In this document: positions 45,601 through 60,600 of the stretch, piece after piece
How positions within the stretch are numbered: the first letter of the stretch is position 1
Layout of the letters: each line of letters starts with the position of its first letter
DNA from: Monocercomonoides exilis
Taxonomy: Eukaryota > Preaxostyla > Oxymonadida > Polymastigidae
NCBI GenBank assembly: GCA_001643675.2
Contig: LSRY02000047.1
Coordinates: 186,001-250,000, forward strand
DNA: 64,000 bases
Reading direction: 5' to 3'
The notes under the pieces: generated by a model
What the model saw: the letters and a program-made list of their open reading frames with translations, nothing else
What the model was told of the DNA's origin: nothing
Databases searched by the model: none
Translations under genes and position numbers: made by a program

Positions 45601-48600
45601 GAGCACTTGTGAGTGAGAAGAGAAGGGGTGAATGAGGTCAAAGTGTAATGGAATGTGTCGCCAGCGATGTGGATGCCCCGCCAGAAGGGTGTGGTTGTGC
45701 TGCGGCGAGTGGCGACAAGGCGGAGGAGGGGTGCTTTGGGGGATGGTTTAAGTGAAGTGGAAGAAGAAGAAGAAGAATATGATGATGATGATGATGATGA
45801 AGAACAACTTGATGATGATGAAGGAGATGAGGAATTAGTTCTGCGCTGTGATGTTGATTGGGAAGAAGGCGGAGGAGAAATAGAAGACGAGCGACAAGAT
45901 GAAGATTTGTGTGCAACTGGGCAATGAAGACAGCTTTCGTCGCTATCTTTCACAGAAATGTTATTATTAAGTTCACTTTGGGAGTCAGCTTCCATTAAAC
46001 CTCCTGTTTTTACTGCTTCTCCTTCTCCTTTCTTCTCTTCTCTTTCTCCCCTCTTCTTTTCCATCTTCTCTATTTTCTCTATTTTCCCTTTCCTCTCCCC
46101 ATTCTCCTTCCCTCCCTTCGCATTCGTGAAGAAACACAGCAAATCCCCTGGAAGGATACCAGAATGGCCAAAGAACGAGATTCTGATGGCAGCAGCGCCT
46201 GGAATATGGACAGTGTGGTGGGTGATTAAGGAGTCCTGAGTGAAGGCAGGGGCGGAGGTAGACTCGAAGGGAGAGTGCATGGGAGAGGAGAGGCGACGGT
46301 GCTGCTTGACTGGGGTGTGAAGAGAAGAAGAAGAAGAAGAAGAAGATGAGGATGATGAAAAATCGGAAGGTGAATTGGAATTAAACACAGACAATGGTGT
46401 GCCAGAAGGAGAAGGAGAAGGAGAAAGATTTTTTTCATTGGCAGGTGTTGTTCTCAAATGAGGTGTGCTTCTGCTGCTTCCATTGCAATTGAAGGCATCA
46501 AATATGCGCTGATAGTAGCTGTGTGGCAAATGCAAGTCAACTCCACTCAATTTTGAATAATCAGAAGATTTGTCTGAAGGAGTATATAAAAGGGAAGAAG
46601 AAGAAGAAGAAGGAGAGGAAGAAGAAGGCGAAGATGCAGTTGTGAAATGAGGAGGAGGTGAAAGAGAAGAGAAAGGCGGTGGTGATCTGCCATAGGGAGA
46701 GTGCCGTAAATAAGCAGAACCTGGACGATGAAGATGTCTTTTTGCAGAAGAAGAAGAGGAAGAAGAAGAGACTCCTGGTGTATGTCTCACTGGAGTGGAA
46801 AGAGCAATAGCAGGTGATAGAGACGAATGCGTATGACCAAATGTCTGTGAAGAAGAAGACAAAGAAGAAGAAGAGGAAGGCGAAACCGGTGGGGAAGGTG
46901 TACGTAAGTAGCCAGAAGGAGAGGAAGGGTCGTATCCGCTCTCATATCCATCGTAGACGAGGGAAAGAGAGCTGTTTCTGTCAGAAGACGAAGGAGACAT
47001 AGAAGCTGCTATCAGTGCATCGACAAGGGCAGCCTGTGCAACATCTGAAGTGAGAGAAGAAAGAGAAGAAGAAGAAGATGATGATGACGATGACGATTCT
47101 GAAGAAGAAGAAGAAGAATTCGAATCCTTTCCCGCAGATCCGCTTGCAAGTGCAGACAGTTCGTGAGCATCCGGCATCACCAATCGGTGGTGTGTTTTGT
47201 ATTTCAGAGGGAAATCAGACGTCGCCAGCTGCTCAACAGTCGCCATAGCTGCAGACAAGATCGAGTTCTGTGTGTCGCTTTCGTGTTGGAAGGAAGAGGT
47301 GAGCGAGGTTGTTGGAGAAGAGAGGAGAGAAAGGCTTCTTTCGTTCTCAAGTTCTTCTCCTGCTTCCATATCTCCCCCTTCTTTTCTTTCTTTTCCTTTC
47401 CTTCCGCTCATCTTCCCCTTCTTCTTCCCCACTCCACCTGTTTTTATGTCTCTTCCTCCATAATTCGCACAAGCAAGTGACGTAGCCACATCAATCAGAT
47501 GAGCTGCATGTTCTTCTTCTTCTATTCTTTCCTCCAAACTTCTGCCCTTTCGATACCTTCTCCACATCTCTCTCTCTTTTCCTTTCCCTCTTCCTTTCCT
47601 TCTTTCTCCTTCTCCTTCTTCGCTTCCATTCTCTTTCTCCTTCTCACCTCTCTCTTCCTCTCCTTCCACCTTCACCCTCTTCACAGGTATATACTTCCCC
47701 CTCTCTGACCCAATAATCGCATCACCCTGATATGGATTCAGAACATAATGCAGATGATGAATTCTTTCTCCTCTTCTGCCTAACAACAAAGATAGCATCG
47801 TCTCATGTGCCGAAAACACATCCACAGCCGGCGAAGGCGGTGAAGAGAATGTCAAAAACGACGTTTCAGACGGGTTGTGGGAGAAAGATGTGAGCACGGA
47901 CACGATTTGGGCAGAGCTGAGAAGAGAGAGAAGAGGGGAGCAGTTAGCACCATGGGGGAGGAGAGGCATGGAGAAGGTGTTTGCGGGCACGAAGAGGTTT
48001 GAAGGGTATAGCTGCACAAATGGCTGGGTGCTGTCGAAGAGGGAGGAAGAGTTGAGTTTGCGGGAGGACAGAGGAGAAGAAGAGGAAGAGGAAGAAGAGG
48101 AGGAAGAAGAAACATCAGCAGCGTTGTTCATCTGCGGCGGGTGGAGCAGGTTCGGATGGTGTGTCTCAACTGCCTCTGGCAACTGCGCCTCGTTTTCTCT
48201 TCCTTCTCTTCCATCTCTCATCCTTCGAGCCCCTCCAAACTCTCTAACATGTCTTATAAACCCATTTATCAAATCCATATCCTGCTGCCCCCTCGCCCCC
48301 GACTCTGCCACCGATCCTAAATAGCTCAGTATCATAGACTGCATCCTTTCCACCATCGCCTCGTTAAACAAGTTCATAAACATAAACTCATCTTCACTGT
48401 CGCTCGGCTCCCACTCAGGTATCCCTCCTCCTCCTCCTCCTCCCTCGCTCTCTCTTTGCATCTCTTCTCTTTCAGACTCCCGTGGGTCTGTTGCCTCAGT
48501 CAATGAAGGTGCATGGCCGGAATCAAGAGAACTACTGGAGTTATTAGAATCACTTGAATTACTCGAATTTCCTGTATTACCAGAATTATTCGAATTACTT

Positions 48601-51600
48601 TGCTGGTTTGAGCTATTACCTTCTCCGTTCTCTCCACTCTCTCTCCCATCCCCCGCTATCTCCTGCATCCGATCTTCCAACGACCGCCTTTCCTCAGCCA
48701 TCTTCATCCTCTGCTCATGCAGCTGCATACGGTGTGTGTGCATTCTGATGCGCTGCTGCATCATATTCGCATAGTGTCTGGCTAAATGGATGCGATCTTG
48801 TGTCAAGTTGATTAACCCCCTCTGGATGGATGACTGGATTTGGGAGAAGTCAGAGATGTTGGGTGGGGATGAAGAAGAAGAAGAAGAAGTATTTGAAGAA
48901 GTTGCTTGTGTGGAAGAAGAAGAAGAAGTTGATGTTGATGATGATGAAGTTTGTGAGTTTTCTATTCTTCCTCTTCCTCTCCCAGAGTCCATAAACATCG
49001 CATTTCGTGACGAATTCAAAGCAGAAGCAGAAGAAGAAGAAGTCATCTGCATTCTTCCTCTTGTGTTAGGCCACAGTGCTTCTCTAATTGGCAGTGAAAG
49101 AGACGGGAAAATGTTCAATTGACTGAGATAAGCTGGATAATTGCCCCATTTTGCTGCCTCTTGCATCTGCCGCTGGCAAAGAAGCACAAATTCAACCAGT
49201 GCAGACATCATTGGGAAGAGAGAAGGAGGCAGTTTGCCTGTTTTGTTGACAGAAGAAGAGGAATTTGAAGAAGAAGACGAATTTTGAGCTGATTTGTTTG
49301 TTTGAGGTGGGTTTTGGTCGAGAAAGTCGACGAGACGAGCGAAAAGCAGAGAAAGGAGTGTTCTTGTTTCTGAGATGTGGACAAGGAACGGGAAGAGTCT
49401 TGTGAGTGAGGGCTGAAGAGCAACCAGAGTGAGTTTCAAGGAGATTGGGGAAGGAAGAAGGAGAGAAGAAAATAGCTGGAGATGGAGGGCAGAAAGGGAG
49501 AACATCAGGGCAATCAGCAAGGAGGCGGTGCCTGTGGTTAAGAGGGATGGGTTATTATGAGGATTCAAAGAAGAAGAAGAAGAAGGAAATGCCTTAAACG
49601 TCGCAGTTGTCGTAGCAACCGCTGGGTTAGTATCGACATCTCTTTCAATCACCAGCCTCTGTCTGAACTGTTTTGTCTGCTTTTGAGCTGTTTTGACCTC
49701 AATGATCGACGTCAGAGAAGGAACAGAAGTGAAATCTGGCAATGAAATGGCATACGGCGCCATGCCGCAAAACTGCAGCGAAGACGACAAAGTTGTCAGA
49801 GAAACACTGAAAAACCGCTCAAAAGCGAAGAAACTCCACTCCGGAATGCATCTAACGATGGAGCTGAACACAGAGAGAGTGTTGGTGAATGTCTCACACA
49901 CAGCAGCTGGAGTGGCGATTGGCGTGAAAAGCGAGCGGAAGGCAGGAAGAGAAGACAAAGACGAGGCATACTCGATGCTCTGCTGCTTGTGTGTTTGGGT
50001 GATGAGGGTGCGGAGGTGGTGTGTGCAGTCGTCGATGAAGTAGATGAGGACAGGGAGAAGAGAAGGGGTGAAGAGGAGGTGGAGCACTGAAGGGTAGGAG
50101 GAGAATGTGGCAAGAGCAGTGGCTGTGATGCAGTGGGAGAGAGGGTTGGTGTTATTGTGGAAAGTGGAGAAAGGAATACTGGGAATATTCAAAGAAGAAG
50201 AAGAAGAAGAAGAATTCGATGATTCAGATGCAAATGAATTCGATGACGAATAACACAACGCAGCTGGAGTCAGCCTCACATTCCTCTCCATCAAACCCTG
50301 TGAGCAAAAAGCGAACGGTGGGATAACCACAATCGGTTTATTCAATGACAGCATCGGATGAAGCAGTGTTGGTCTTTCCCCCATCAGCTTCCCCATCGAC
50401 AGCGATGTGAGTGAAGCAGCACCCAAAATGGAGGTGATCTGCCGGGCAACGCGGAGGAAGATGTGGAGACGCTCTTCTGCTTTCATCTTCTCCCTCGTCC
50501 GCTCAATCCAAAACTGTTCTGACAGAATTGGTATATCCTTCTTGTTCCTGCTTCTTTTTCTTCCTTTCTCATACCTCTTCATCATCTCGTTCTTCGCATT
50601 CCTCCTCAAAAGCGCCATCGTTGCTCCCTTCGGTGCTAATGAATCCACTTTGCTCTGAAACTCCGCCATCATCCGCACAACCACACTCCCCACAATCCCT
50701 GTCATCCCCAGCCACCTCAGCAGCTGCTGCGCTTTCCGCAGCGAAAGAAGAGCCAAACCTGCTTTGACTGACAAGGGAGAGGCAGAAAGAAGAGGATCAA
50801 ATTGGCCAATGGGCGAAGTGCAGCCAGAGGAGGAAGGAGGAGCAAGAGGGAAGGATGGATAGTAGGCATCGGCAAGAGATTCTGAGGAGTAGGAGGAAGA
50901 AGAAGAAGCTGATGATGATGATGACAATGCAGATATAGCCATTTCCCCCTCTAATTCTCCTATTCCTCCAACATCATTTTCTTTCATTTCTTCTCTTCTC
51001 AGCTTCTTCTCAATCCCATCTCTCCTCTTCTTCCCAACTCTAAAAGCGCCTCCAAACACCGCCCCATCCGACGCGTCTGCTTTGCACATCTGGAAATGCC
51101 TCCACTCAGCCCCTTCGCTCTCAATCCACTGCAGCCCCACAGAAGACAAAGCAGCTGAATGCACAAGAGTCGCTACCCTTCTGCCTGTAACATCAACAGA
51201 CAATGAAAGACCCAATGAATCGATGTGGGGTGAGCTGAACACAGGAGGGGACGAGGCAAATGCAGGGAGTGTAACAGAAGGAGGAGTGAACATTGCAGCG
51301 GGCGCAAAAGAGGGAGAAAGAATAGGAAGAGGGGTAAGAGGATCAACTGTCTTGTAATACGGCTGGATTTCACGGGGAATTCTTTCTGCCTCTTCTTTCT
51401 CTTTCTCATCTCCCTCTTTGTCTTTGTCTTTGCCCTTTTCTTTGTTCTTTTTGTTAGTTTCGTCGTCCAATGGAGCAGCAAACGAGCACACAGCCCTGCC
51501 AACTGCGTTGGAAATGGCAGAAAGTGAGTGAGTGAAGCAGATATAAGCATTGGGGTGTATTGGAGGGAAAACAGGTTGATTCTGAGTGAGTGAGAGAGAG

Positions 51601-54600
51601 GAAGAGAATGAAGGAACAGAAAAAGAAGAAGAAGAAGAAGAGTTTTGTGAAGAATTTGATGAAGAATTGTTTGGATTCATTGCATCTTTGTCTTCCAGCA
51701 CGATTTCTGCTCTTCTGAGACGTGATTCTGTTTGAGAGCGGATGAAGAAAGGAACACTGAACGGATTTCGGCTGCTGCCTTTCTTCATTGCCTGGGAGAC
51801 AAGGGCGTTGAGTGTGGAGGAAGAGAGAGATGTCTGAGCAGAGGATATAGTGGAAGGAGAAGACAATGAAGAAGATGAAGAAGAAGAAGAAGATGATGAA
51901 CTATCATCTTTCTTGTCATTGACAACAACAAGTGTGATCGATTCGTCCTTTTGACTTGATCTGCCTTTCATTCCTTCTTCTTCTCTTTCCTTTTCCTCCT
52001 CTCCATCAACATTCGCACAGCCTCCTCTTCCTTCTTCTTCCTCCTCTTTCTTTTCTTCCTCTTCTCCATCATCCACAATAATGCTTCCTCCCCCCAGTAG
52101 CGTTGCCCATTTCCTCCCCATCACTGTTTCTGAATGATTCAAGCCACCAAAGGTTAAAATAGGAACATATGACAAATAAGACAGAGGAGTCACATTTCGC
52201 ATGTTTCCTAAGGGAAGAGTGGATAATGACTGCATTTTGTATGATTTGATAGAAGAATTCAAAGAAGAATTCAAAGAAGAAGATAAAGAGGAAAAAGAAT
52301 CTGACAATAAAAAGTCAGAAGAAGAAGAAGAAGAAGATAAAGAAGATAAAGCAGATAAAGAAGAAGAGTTATACTGTCTGCTATTCAATGCATACACCGG
52401 TACAAACTGCTCTCCAACGCCCACTTTCGCATAACCCCCCGCCGCAAACGTCCAAAGCGGCCTGACCATCCTGTTAATCGTCTCGTTCTCCTTCTTCGTC
52501 ATAATCTCAGTGAATCTGTCGCTGTCCACATGCAGATCGTAGTCTGTAGTGAACGGCGTGGTTTTGTCATTCACCACTTGCGCCTCCAAAAACGAGGCGG
52601 TGAAGAGAGAGTGTGGGAGAACAGGAGAAAGCTGAGAAAGGAGAGCGGTGGAGGAGGCAGCATATGTGTCGGGAGTGTGGTAGAAAGAGGAGAGGCTGCT
52701 GCGATTGTTGCGAATGTTGAAGCGCCGAAGCTTTCTGTTCAGACGGCGCAAGCGGCGGATTCGATCTGAAGAAGAAGAAGAAGAAACAGAAGAAGAGGAT
52801 AAAGTTGATGAAGATGAAGCAGATGAAGCTGAAGCTGAAGCAGAAGCAGAAGAAGGCGTCAGAATCGCAGAAGCAGTCGCTTTAGCTTCTATTTCGTTGC
52901 TCTCAACTCCATCCAAACTTTCGCTCAGCATCGAAAACGGAGAAAGAACCATCGCAGCTTTTTCCTTCATAATTTGCAGCGTTTCCTTTGCTGCTCTTTG
53001 GCTTTTGCTTCTTCTGCTCTCAACAAACTCATCATCTGAGTCAATAATATCATCATCATCCTCTTCTTCTTCCTCATCTTCCTCTTCTGAACTCCCTTCA
53101 CTCATCTTCTTCCTCTTTCCTTCCTTCTTCGCCACTTCCTCCTCAATCATCTGCGCCAGCAGCAAAAACTGATCGTTTTCATCTTCTTCGTCGAATTCTT
53201 CATCGTCAATGCCAAACTGCCCTTCTTCCTCTGCATCCAACCTCATATTCCTCCTCTGAAACTCTCTCTTCCCTTTTCCTTTTGCTCCTTTCCCTTTCCC
53301 TTTCATTCCTTTCCCTTGTTCCATCATCTCCTTCTCCTCCTTCAGCCTCTTCATCTCCATCTCATACTCCTCCGCCTCTTCGCCCGTTGGATCCAGCGCA
53401 TCGTCAATCTCTTCGTGTATCCAGTTTTCCACATCGCTCTCCTTCAAGTCATTGTTCTTCTGGTTCTCCAGCCCCCACATCGCTGCCTGCTCTTTGTTAT
53501 CGTTGTGCTTCAAAAGCGCATAATAACCTAACTCAAACGGAATCCCCAGCTCTTCCAGCTCCGTTGCCTCGGCCGTCCTCCGCTCCAGCATCTCGATCCG
53601 CTGCTTCTTCTTCTTCTCTCTCGCCGCCTTCAGCTGCTGCAGCGTGATGAATGGGTTGAAGAGGAAGGGATCTTGTCCGCAGTTCACTGAGATTGTGGCT
53701 GTGCCTGTGGAAGCAAGCGACACGTGAGGATACAAAACAGACTCATTCCGGGCAAAGGGAGTGGATGAGACGGGAGAAGAGAATTCAGACGATGAGGCTG
53801 AATTGTCTGAGAAGGAATAAGAAGAAGAAGAAGAAGAAGAAGAAGAGGAAAGGGAGGATGATGATGATGATGAATTTGATTGTTTCTGTGAGCTTCTCCT
53901 GGTTTTGAATGCACCAATTCCGATTGATGATACGAGGGAAGGCAAAGAAAGACCAGAAAGTTCGTTCATTTCCTGCATCCTTCTGTGAGTGTTTCTTCTT
54001 CTCGCCTCATTTGCCTTCTTCTTCTTCATCATCAGCAGCTTCTTTTTGCCATTTTCATTATCATCCTTCTTCTCTTCTTCTTTCTTCTCCTCCTCACCTT
54101 CCTCTTCACATTCATCTTCCTCTTCCTCTTCCTCTTCTTCCTCACTGCTGCTCTCCAACTCATCCTCCACCCCATTCCACCTAATCCTTTCATCCAATGC
54201 TGTGTAATGTGCCGGCGTGATGTTCGAATCATTCAGCGTCACCCAACTCGGCAGGCTCATTGAAGCACCTTTCACTTTCTCCCCATTCAATGTAAATTCC
54301 ACTTTTCTGCTCTTCTTCCTCACAAGACAGCCAACAACATCGCCTTTCCCGAAGCAAACACGCGATCCACACGATGAACCCAGAGAAGAGGAAGAGGAAG
54401 AGGAAGAAGAGGAGGAGTTTTGTGAAGAACTACTGCCATTTCCAGAATTTCCGCCCAGAATCGCAGAACCGCCTCCTCTTCCCGACAAAATCTTCACCTG
54501 TGCTTTATCATCAGACAGAACCCCCTTCGACGAAAACGTCTGCAGCGTCGTAAATCGATAAGTCATTGCAAACTTCCCTTCAGCCACTTTCTCTTCCTTC

Positions 54601-57600
54601 GAGTCCTTGTTGATCGTCCTCGCACACAGCCCAATCGCGCACTGCTCCAGCTTCCCTGTGCACTGCTCAATGGACAGCTCAAAGTAGAAGTTGTTTCCAT
54701 AGCGAGGAACAGGCAAATTCAACGGGAACATCAGCCCTTCTTTGCTCAGCTGCGACGTGGTGACTGTGCAGCGGCGGCAGGACGGCTGGTGGAAGTGAAC
54801 GGAAGGAGGGAAGAGGATGCTTGCGTTGAAGGAGGTTGGGGTGTATTGGATGATGTTGCGCGGGAGGAAAGAGAAAGGGGTAGAGGCAGTGGTGAGAAGG
54901 GCGCGGGAGAAGAATGGGTTGAAGGTATATTGGGATAAAGAAGAAGAAGAAGAAGATGATGAAGATGATGATGATGACAATGAAGAAGAAGGAGAAGAAG
55001 AAGACGATGAATCAAAACCAGGAAATGCTGTTTTTTCATCGTTTTCCAATCCAGTTATCGGTGCATCATCTTCATTTTCTTCATTTGCATTGTTCTTTTT
55101 GCTGTTGTCATCATCGCTTTTCTCCATCAACTTCAATGAAGACTGAGCATTTGCCATCAACGCCTGCTGTCTTTCTCTCTTTTGTATCATCCGGTCAACT
55201 TCCATCTGTTTTTCCTTCTCCACTGCATCCCAATCAACCTGCGCTGAAGCAAATGGATGAGGTGCTAAAGAAGAGGAGGAGTTTGGCAGCAAGGCAAACA
55301 AGCCAGAGGAAAGAGAAGAGAAGTAGAGAGGAGAGAAGAGATGGCAGAGGACGGAGAGAGGAAGAGAGCGAGATGAATGAGAATGGAAGAAAGAGGAAGA
55401 AGATGAAGATGAATCGCTTTCATTGATGGAAGAATAAAGTGAAGCAGGGAAAGAGGAAGAAGAAGGCGGGATAAGAGAAAGAGAAGGAGAAGGGGTGGAG
55501 CTTGTGAAGAATGATGTGATGGGTAGAAGAAGCTCCAGCACAAACGGAGTGACTGAGGCAGCAGAGATGGCCATTGGTGTGAAAGGTTTGCTGTTCAGAT
55601 AGGAAAGATTAGCATTCTTTGAAGAAGAAGCAGCAGAAGAAGCAGAAGCAGAAGAAGCAGAAGCAGAAGAAGAAGCAGAAGAATATTCAGAATGTGAAGA
55701 ACGAGAAGAATATTCCAACGGCACATGCCCGATGGACTCTGCAATCAGCTTCGTCTGCAGCAAATTCGGCAGCGAAGGTGTCTCAAAGCAAGCTGTGATC
55801 ACATCCAGCACAAACTCCACCACCCCTGCCCTCACAATGGACAGCTGTGCAGATGGCATTTCTGTTCTGGAGAGTGTTCCAATCTCAAACAGATGTGCTG
55901 TCAGTTCTCCTTGCTTTTTTGTGAGCCGCAGCTCTGCCGGCTTCAGCACCGCCGGGCAGAAGCCGAACCCGCTGCTCTCCAGCTCGTCCATGTCGTTCGT
56001 CGCCAGGCTCGACGTGTTGATCACTCCACTAATGCCTCTGATAGTCCCCTTCATCCGCCTTCCCTCGCGATGCAAGAGAGCAAAATGCCTCATTGATCGG
56101 TCGCGGGCTAAACGTGCATACATTCCTCTGGAGCGCACCCAGTCGAAGGAGCCATTCAGGAGGGAGTAGTGTGTCGTCTTGGCGAGTTTCTCTTCTTCTT
56201 CCAGGATTTGCTCTTCAGTTACGCTCATTGAGGAGTTGTGGATGAGCAGTTCAGTGGGGGAGAAGATGGAGAGGAGGGAGGTGATGAAGGAGGAGAGGAT
56301 GGAGGTGGATGTGAAGGATTCGGATATCAAAGCTTCTAAATCGGATTGCAATGAAGAAGAAGAAGAAGATGATGATGAAATCAAATTTGAACTCTTTTTA
56401 TTGAAATCTTTTCTTTTTCCTTTCATTCCCATTGAAAATCTATCTTCTCCTTCTTTCTCCTTCAGCATCTTTCTCTTCCTCTCCTTCTTCCTCTCATTCA
56501 CACAGCTGCTCTTCATCTTCCTCCACACGTCACACAAATCGTCTTTCTTCTCTTCTGCTGCCACAAACAGCTCAAACAGAGGGATGCAATAGAAAGCTGA
56601 ATGGAGCAGCGACACGCCAACTGACTGAATGCTCCAGGCAGTGTCTTCCAACAGAACTAAATCTCTTTCTTCTTCGCCTTCCTCTTCTTCTTCTTTTTCC
56701 TTATTTCGATCACTAACTTCACAACTGTTGCCTTTTTCGCTCTCTTTTCCACCATTTATCTCATTTATTCTTTCTCTCTCCTTCTTCTTCCTTTTCTCCT
56801 CCAATATCCTCCTCCAATCCTCTGCCTGGTCTTTTTTCTCCATAAACAGCGCAAACAGCGCCTTCAGCCTCCTCAGCAATGCCAAGTAGATCGAATACAA
56901 AGCATCGCCACTCAAAAACGTGAAGGAGCAGCTGAATATTCTTGTTGCAACTCTTGTCGCACTCAGCACCTCCACTGCCGACGACTCATCTATCGGCTGC
57001 TTTTTCTGCTTCTCTTTCTCTTTCTCCTTCTCTTTCTCTCCATCCTTTTGCTCATCTTCAATGGCTTCTTCAGTTGATGCGTGCAAAGATTCCATGTTGT
57101 ATAAGCGTGGTTGTATTCCCTTGTGAAGATAACCTCTGCTGGTGGCAGCAAATGGCAAGCGAAGCACAGTGACTAACAATGAAGACTCAGAATATGTGAT
57201 CCCTGAATGGAAAGGAAGGGTTGTGACAATTGTGGGTTGAGCGGAAGAGGATTGGGAAGAAGAGGAAGAGGAGGAAGAAGAAGAAGAAGAAGAAGACGAA
57301 GAAGAAGATGATGAATCACTTCCTTGCCCCTTCGCAGGTGCCGAAAACAGCAACGACGGGCGATAGAATCTGAAGTGGCGAACAATCTGCGGGTGTTGAA
57401 AAGGAATGAGACGAGACGAGAGCGAAAGCGAAGGCAGGAACAGCTGCTCAAACAGTGTCTGCTTCTTCAGCTTCGCCTGGTTTTTGCTCTGCTCGCTGTT
57501 TTCTGCCTTTGATGGCTGTGGTGTTTGGGAAATTGCTTCAGCTTTCTCAATGGAATAGTCGAAATATGTGTGGAGCACTTGATCGGGTGGGACTGTGCCG

Positions 57601-60600
57601 TTTCTCATTCTCTCTCTGATCGTCATCGTTGTCAATGAAGAAGAAGAAGATAAGGAGGAGGAGGAGAAAGAAGAAGAAGAAGATGATGATGATGAACAAT
57701 TCCAATTTGTCAATTCATTTGAACTCATATTAGCATTTCCATTTGTCATTCCATTCAAATTCCCATCAAAATTCGTGTTTTGTCTGCACCTCACTCCACT
57801 TTCAACAACCACACACGGAAACATCAGCGTCTCTGTTGTCATCAGCAGCTCCTCACACGCCTCTCTGCCGCCTTCCAGCAGAACAATCGCATTGTTCCTC
57901 TTCAGACAGCGAATGAGGTATTGAACAGCGTCACTTCCCAAACTGAATCGGTTGGTTAAAAAGCTTTCCACTGCTGCTTTTCGGCTCTTCAGGAGATCTG
58001 GGTCGTGCAGAAGGAGAACAGAATAGTAGGTGGTTCCTGTTGAAGGCGGAAGCGGCGGCAAATTCTTTCTCTCTTCCAGTTCGCGTGCTATCGCTTCTTT
58101 TCTTTGCCTTTCTCGCTCTTTCTCTCTCTCTTCTCTCCTTCTCTTCCGCTCTCTTTCCTTCTCTTCCTCTGCCTCCGCGTCAATTTCCTTCCCTTTCCCA
58201 TCGCCTTCCTCCGCTTTCCTATTCATTTCCTCCTCCTCCCTCTTCTTCCTCTGCTCCTCCAGCCTGCTCCTCCTCCTCGCCTCCCTCAGCTCCTGCGCCT
58301 TCTGCTGCCTCTTCCTCTCTCTGTCTGCCCTCGCCTCTTCCAAGCTGATGGCAATGGCTGCTGCTAAATCTGGATCTGCAGTCGGATCTATGCCCATAGC
58401 ATACAATATGGCATCAGAGTCGGAAGCATCGTCAGCTCCAAACTCAGAAATAAGCATCGCCTCCAGAAGAGACTCGAACTCTTCGTTCTCTTTCTCGGTA
58501 AAGATCGCTTCTTCTTCTTCCTCTTCTTCTTCATCGTTTTCTCCATCATCTTCTCCTTCTCCTTCTTCATTGCTATCATCATTGTCCTCATCAAAATCAC
58601 TGCTCCAATTGGAATCATCAGCTTTTTCATCCTCTTTGTTTTGTTCTGTTCCATTTCTTTTATTTTCTTTGTCACTTCCTCCTTTCTTCATCTTCTTCAT
58701 TCTCCTTCTCTTTTTCTTCCCTTCACTTCCTTCTTTTCCTTCTCCTCTTGCTTCTTCTCCATCTTTCAAGCCTGATGAATGCTTTCGTGGATGAGGAGAT
58801 GATTGTGAGTGAGGTTGAAGGCCCAGCCACTTTCTAACAAGAGCAGGATGTGGATGTTTGCTAATCTCTTCATCCAGTTCGGGAGAAAGAAGGAAGGAAG
58901 AAGAAGAAGAAGAAGATGATGATGATGAAATCGAGAAAGAAGAATAAGAGGAAGAATAAGAGGAAGAGGAAGAGGAAGAATCAGCAGAAGCAGAAGCAGT
59001 TGCATTTGCATTTGTCCCATTTACTTGTTCTTCTTCATCTTCCGCAGCTGGCTTCACAAAATAATTCCGAGTTGAAGAAGCAAGCGGAAACGGAACTTTA
59101 TCCTTTTCAGTGGGGAGAGAAAGAGGATGAGGGAGATGGAAAGAAGAAGGGTTTTGTTTGGGGGAAGTGGCTAAGGAAATCATGGTGAGGAGAAGGCGCT
59201 GGATTAAGGAATAGGCAACGATCTGCTCAGGGAAGAGAGGAGAGGAAGAGGAATTTGATGAAGAAGAAGAAGAAGAAGTTGATGAAGATGATGATGAAGA
59301 TAAAGAAAATGATGATGAAATCTCTTTCCCCGTTTCCTTTTGTTCCAATTGAGTTTCATTTCCTTTCTCCTCCTCCTCCTCTTCTTCTTCTTTATCACCA
59401 CTGAACCAACTGTACTGCTCCTTCATCCATTTTCTCTCGCTTTCACTCAAATCTGCATGCAAAAACGAATAGCTAACAACTTTATTCACCACAGAAATAG
59501 CTGAATGCGGATTGTCCAATGGATAATTGCTGGGAAGAGAGGAAGGATGGAAGATGTGCGGGGGAAGAGGGACGGGATCGATGGAGCAGCTCTGAGGGTT
59601 GTAGATGGAGGAAGAAGGGAGAAGACATGAAGAAGAAGAAGAAGAAGAAGATGATGATGATGAGATTAATGTTGAATTATTTGAATGAGTTTGTTTATTT
59701 TCCATTGAGTTCTCTTTCATTGAGCACACTCCTTCACTTTCACATTTCTCCTTCTCCTTCTCCTTCTCTTTCTTTCTCTCTCTCTCTCCTTCTCTCCTCT
59801 CCACAAACACATCCGCATCCGGCTCACACGCCAGCATATACTCAACCAACGAGTGGATTGTGTGTATCACCACAATCGTCAACGAAACAGGCACAAACTT
59901 GAACTGCCTCAGAAGCAGATCCAACAGAGAAGCCACAGGAACAAGATGCCTCAAGGGGAGATGGGGGAGCAAAGAGCGATGGACAGAAAAAGTGGAAGAG
60001 GAAGCGACGGAGCCAGAGGTCTTGCCAATGACGATGGAAAGAGCAGGGCTCATGGAAGGAGTGGTGATGTGGTGATTTGGAGTGGATGGGCTGAAGGAAG
60101 AAGGGTTGTATGCCTTGTATGTGGTGAGTGAGGTGCGGAGAGAGAAGTCGAAGGAGGAAGAGGAGGAAGAGGAAGAAGGAGAGGTGAAAGGGAAGGAGCA
60201 GGCGGAGGAGGAAGCGGAGGTTGCTTCGGTTGAATAAAGAGAAGAAGAAGCTAAAGAAGATGCAGAAGAAGAAGAAGAAGAAGAAGCAGATTCTGCTGAA
60301 GTATTCAACTTCTTCCTCACCACAATGCCCTCAGGCGCTGTAGCTCTCAAAGAATCATATCTCACTTTCAGTTCATCTTTATTCAATGCATTCACCTTTC
60401 TCTTCCTGTCCACTTTCTTCAGCTCTTTCAAATCGTGTTCGGCTTCTGCGTATTTGTTGATGAAGAGGGCGAAGGCGGAGAGGACGTGGTGAAGGTGGAG
60501 GGTGGAGCACTGCCAGGCAAGCGTGTTTTCAGAGACGGAGGGGGAGAGGGGGAAAAGAGGGGAGAAGGAGAGGAGAGAAGAGGAAGAAGAAGAAATATCT